From Meconema thalassinum (Eukaryota > Arthropoda > Insecta > Orthoptera > Tettigoniidae), in assembly GCA_946902985.2 (NCBI GenBank), contig OX336393.1:363240779-363304778 (forward strand): 64,000 nucleotides of DNA, given 5' to 3'. The notes beneath the pieces are model-generated. The model was given only the letters and a program-made list of their open reading frames with translations, did no database searches and had not been told where the DNA came from. Below are positions 61,232 to 64,000 of this stretch, piece by piece. How positions within the stretch are numbered: position 1 is the stretch's first letter; each line of letters starts with the position of its first letter. The translations under genes were made by a program, and so were the position numbers.

Positions 61232-62095
61232 TCAGGTGCGTTCAAGAAGTAACGAGCCCGAGGCTGGGATGCGCAAACCGGTGATTACATCGGCTAATGG
61301 TGGCGTGTGTAACGAGGTGTGGTTCCGACCAGAGCGTGGAAGGTCACAGCCCGTGGCTAGAGGGCACGCAGGCACGTCTCGTGACGGTACAAAGCGAGCA
61401 GCAGCATGCAACAATCGTCCAACGCTGCCAGTCGCATTACAAACAGTGACATGGAGGCATCAACCTAAGAGCAAAGAGTTGTTGTTCGGTTTCTGATAGC
61501 GGAAGGACTAGGGGGAACCGACATTCTTCGCCGAATGTCACAAGTGTACGGCGAACACTGCATTTTCCTTGCAAGGGTCAAGGCGTGGCACAAGCGCTTC
61601 AGGGAAGGACGGTTGTCGTTAGCCGATGATGCCCGGTCTGGGGCACCCCCAGCATTACCGATGACAACGTCCAGCTGATTGATGCACTCATTACCCAGGA
61701 CCGCCGAATGACAGTGAACGCCATAGCCGCCGTGGTCGCTCCACGACAATGCACGACCTCATACGGCCAACGCAGTCGCGACAATCTTGCAGAAATTCAA
61801 ATGGGAGGTTCTCGGCCACCCTCCATACAGTCCAGCTCTCTCTTCCTGTGATTACGTCATGTTTGGTCCCCTGAAAAGGGCTCTGCGGGGCCAACGATTC
61901 ACCCCGGACGCCGACGTCCATTTGTACGTGCGGAACTGGTTCACATCGCAGCCCAGGGAATTTTATGAGACAGCCATTCACCGCCTCGTGTCACAGTGGG
62001 ACAAGTGCCTCAACAGCCAGGGCCAATACTACTAACATACAGGTACTGGTTTCTGTAATTATGCCTCTGGCTCGTTACTTTTTGAACGCCCCTTA
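61232..62095 (+). mobile_element. mariner-type element M2, internally deleted, TA flanks
   Basis: TIRs TCAGGTGCGTTCAAGAAGTA (left) and, inverted, TAAGGGGCGTTCAAAAAGTA; TA at 61230-61231 and 62096-62097. It is 864 bp. N-terminal HTH and C-terminal catalytic parts remain with the middle deleted. Different subfamily from M1 by TIR and protein wording. Confidence 0.9.
61452..62035 (+). pseudogene. mariner transposase remnant (M2)
   Basis: N-terminal wording: VVRFLIAEGLGGTDILRRMS then QVYGEHCIFLARVKAWHKRF and REGRLSLADDARSGAP (HTH and linker), interrupted by frameshifts. A deletion near 61735 removes the first catalytic Asp region and joins to LHDNARPHTANAVATILQKF (second Asp kept). The frame from 61787 reads KWEVLGHPPYSPALSSCDYV then MFGPLKRALRG, with the third Asp (CDYVMF) kept, then FYETAIHRLVSQWDKCLNSQ, GQYY and stop. 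Not functional. Confidence 0.9.
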
Positions 62096-62184
62096 TACAT
62101 TCAGTATTGAACGATTTCGAAGTGAGATGTGTAGAAATAGAGGAGGCCGCAGTGATTCATGATTCATTTTTATAATTAGCAATT

Positions 62185-62325
62185 AGGGAAGTTTGTAGTT
62201 TTACGTAACTGGTAATCCCGTGATCAAGCGCCACGGGTCTTTCCTTTCTAGGAGGATTACGAACCAGAAGACATGGCATTTCATTTCGAATATCTCACAT
62301 GCATTGACCAAGAATCGAACATTTA
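62185..62325 (-). mobile_element. SINE-C, head missing
   Basis: TTTGTAGTTTTACGTAACTG, CGTGATCAAGCGCCACGGGT, GACATGGCATTTCATTTCGA, ATCTCACATGCATTGACC, GAATCGAAC then unrelated text. Confidence 0.65.
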
Positions 62326-63486
62326 AGAAATAAAATATAATTGCAGTGAACTGATGGAAACTCAAAACTTTTATAACGTATCTTGGTGACGTTATGAGAG
62401 TTCAAATTGAATTAGTATCGAATAAGTCACTGTGGTAATGTATGACAATAAATTCAGAAACAGGGGTATGGAGTCAGAAAGTAAGAACATATCCCTGTTC
62501 TCACTTCTGATTGGAAGAGATTTGTGCTCTATTTGAAGGTGACCACTCGATCTGCCGGAGGACCACCAACCCTAAAATCTTGACTAAAATATTGCTGATG
62601 TCATGGCAGGCGTGACGTCACAGTCTGACTGAGCGTCGCCTGGCTATTCTTGGCGTCGGGCTAGCGTCTGTGCTGTTCTGTGCTGTGGTGGCATATCTTG
62701 TTCCGTTTCTATCATTGACAGCAGTTTACGTCTGAGATCGCGCACTTGAAATAATAAAACGTGAGTGCGAAACCTGATTAATGTATCAGGCACTGGTATC
62801 TGCAGGAATCGATCTTCATGCACAGTTCTGAGAAGCGTTCTTATAGCTAAATTTAGGTTTAAGAACACCTACATCTTGGCACTTTATCGTTACCATTAGG
62901 AATCCTGACATATGAGGAAGTTTTTCCGTTCTATTCTTTTTGTCGGCTGACTGCCGCAATGTTCGCCTTCAAAACCCAAGATTGTTCGCCCGATCCTGCA
63001 CCAGTCTGATGACATTTACGACCCTATTCATCCCGAAAAAAATACCGATACGCTGGCGTCATTAAAGCCACATGAGCTTTTCTAAGTAGTGCATAACCAT
63101 CCACGGGGATTACTTCGAAGGACAGTAACGGCTGTTTTAGGTAAGCCTACAGTCCGTTCGTGATTTAGACCCATTCACCGAACTTTTCAGTCAGAGGGAG
63201 TATCACAGCCTTCTGCATCATCCTAAAAGGGCCTGGGTCAGACTTCAATTCTTACAGAGAAGCCTGAAATTTGTTCGGAGTGACACTGGTACTATAACTG
63301 GCGATAGAAACTGGCCCCAACTTGTTCCATGTGCCATTGATCCCTGATCAGTTCTCATAGTTCTCTTTTATTTTCATAGAATGTCGCCATTTTTTGTTGG
63401 CTTGTCACTACTCTTTGAGATATCCACATCTGGCCTTAGCCAATGTGTTCGACAATAATAATTAGATTTTATTATTATGATTTGAC
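62326..63486. other. No recognisable feature
   Basis: Unique-looking; TGACGTCA near 62612 and a local CG-containing stretch near 62630-62690. No ORF of interest. Confidence 0.4.

Positions 63487-63518
<32 letters not shown>
63487..63518. repeat. (ATT)n microsatellite
   Basis: About ten ATT units, lightly interrupted at the end. Confidence 0.95.
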
Positions 63519-63522
<4 letters not shown>

Positions 63523-63651
63523 TATCTCTTCTCTGTAGTTGATCATCTACTCCTTGCCACGCATGCTATTATTCTCTCCAACTGTATAAGAAGTACAATC
63601 TACTGAATTTGGTTCTATGTTCATTAGTTTATAAACTCAATTCTTACTGGA

Positions 63652-63925
63652 GTCCATCTCGTTGCGTAGTGACCAGAATTCCTGGCTGTCACCGCGGAGG
63701 CACGGGTTTGATACCCGGCTCTTCCAAGAAATTTAATTCTGGTCTGAAGGCTGGACAGGGTACACTCAGCCTCGTGAAGCAATACTGGTAACAGGTGGAA
63801 TTGATTCGTACCTCAGCCATCCTGAATTAATTAGTTCTCCGCTGTTTCCCACTTTACTCCAGGCAAGTGGCGGGATGGTGCCTAACTTAAGGTCACGGCC
63901 GCTTCTTACATAAATCCTACCTCAA
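63652..63925 (+). mobile_element. SINE-A, best-preserved head and body
   Basis: CTCGTTGCGTAGTGACCAGA, CTGGCTGTCACCGCGGAGGC, GGGTTTGATACCCGGCTCTT, CAAGAAATTTAATTCTGGTC, CTCAGCCTCGTGAAGCAATA, CTCCAGGCAAGTGGCGGGAT, GTCACGGCCGCTTCTTACAT. The tail is replaced by SINE-I text. Confidence 0.8.
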
Positions 63926-63926
63926 T

Positions 63927-64000
63927 TGAAAATGAAAATCCACAGCCTGCTTCCAGTCTCCGACCGGGTCAGGAATGGAATGAATGGAGCCCCCATCTAG
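63927..64000 (-). mobile_element. SINE-I, 3' end, cut by the window edge
   Basis: AAATGAAAATCCACAGCCTG, GGTCAGGAATGGAATGAATG, GAGCCCCCATCTAG matches 32765-32818. Confidence 0.75.

Overview
This window looks like intergenic or intronic DNA from a large, repeat-rich animal genome, most likely an insect. The tRNA-headed SINEs, non-LTR retrotransposon fragments, mariner, pogo and hAT-like remnants and long (ATT)n tracts fit a big-genome polyneopteran such as an orthopteran. That placement is inference; no host protein fixes it. I found no intact host gene. The only host-gene hint is a 43-nt candidate 5'UTR exon (57940-57982) that ends in ATG at a good splice donor.

Layout. 0-3.6 kb: old SINEs. 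3.7-5.2 kb: a striking 33-copy, 45-bp minisatellite that stays open on both strands. 5.7-7.2 kb: two successive LINE C-termini. 7.8-10.3 kb: SINEs. 10.5-14.7 kb: members of a repeat with hairpin ends and (CA)n (here R1). 14.9-19.2 kb: two head-to-tail Helitron-like elements with 163-bp internal repeats, the first carrying a SINE with a clean 15-bp target duplication. 22.5-27.0 kb: a near-perfect inverted duplication around a terminal-inverted-repeat element (T1). 29.1-29.6 kb: a tandem dimer with a hammerhead-ribozyme-like core. 31.5-32.7 kb: the best LINE reverse-transcriptase remnant. 34.6-35.7 kb: a LINE split by a hAT-like element. 36.2-36.9 kb: a pogo/Tigger deletion derivative. 37.5-38.1 kb: a Tc1/mariner-like remnant. 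41.5-42.8 kb: a LINE split by a mariner. 44.2-47.0 kb: R1 copies and a MITE. 48.4-48.9 kb: a TIR element. 50.2 kb: a second hammerhead-like motif. 50.5-54.2 kb: mostly unique AT-rich DNA. 56.6-57.7 kb: another T1 copy. 58.2-58.7 kb: a mariner with a mutated catalytic residue. 60.7-62.1 kb: a LINE broken by a SINE and then a mariner.

No set of genes works together here. What can be read is nested insertion order. DNA transposons sit inside LINE coding remnants, SINEs sit inside LINEs and DNA elements, and T1 multiplied after swallowing a SINE. The SINE families share central and 3' modules behind different tRNA-like heads, which suggests repeated module exchange or common LINE partners.

Family letters (SINE-A to J, K, R1, H, T1) are labels made for this window only. 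All boundaries were read by eye and are accurate to a few bases where a target duplication or TIR is named, otherwise to about 10-30 bases.
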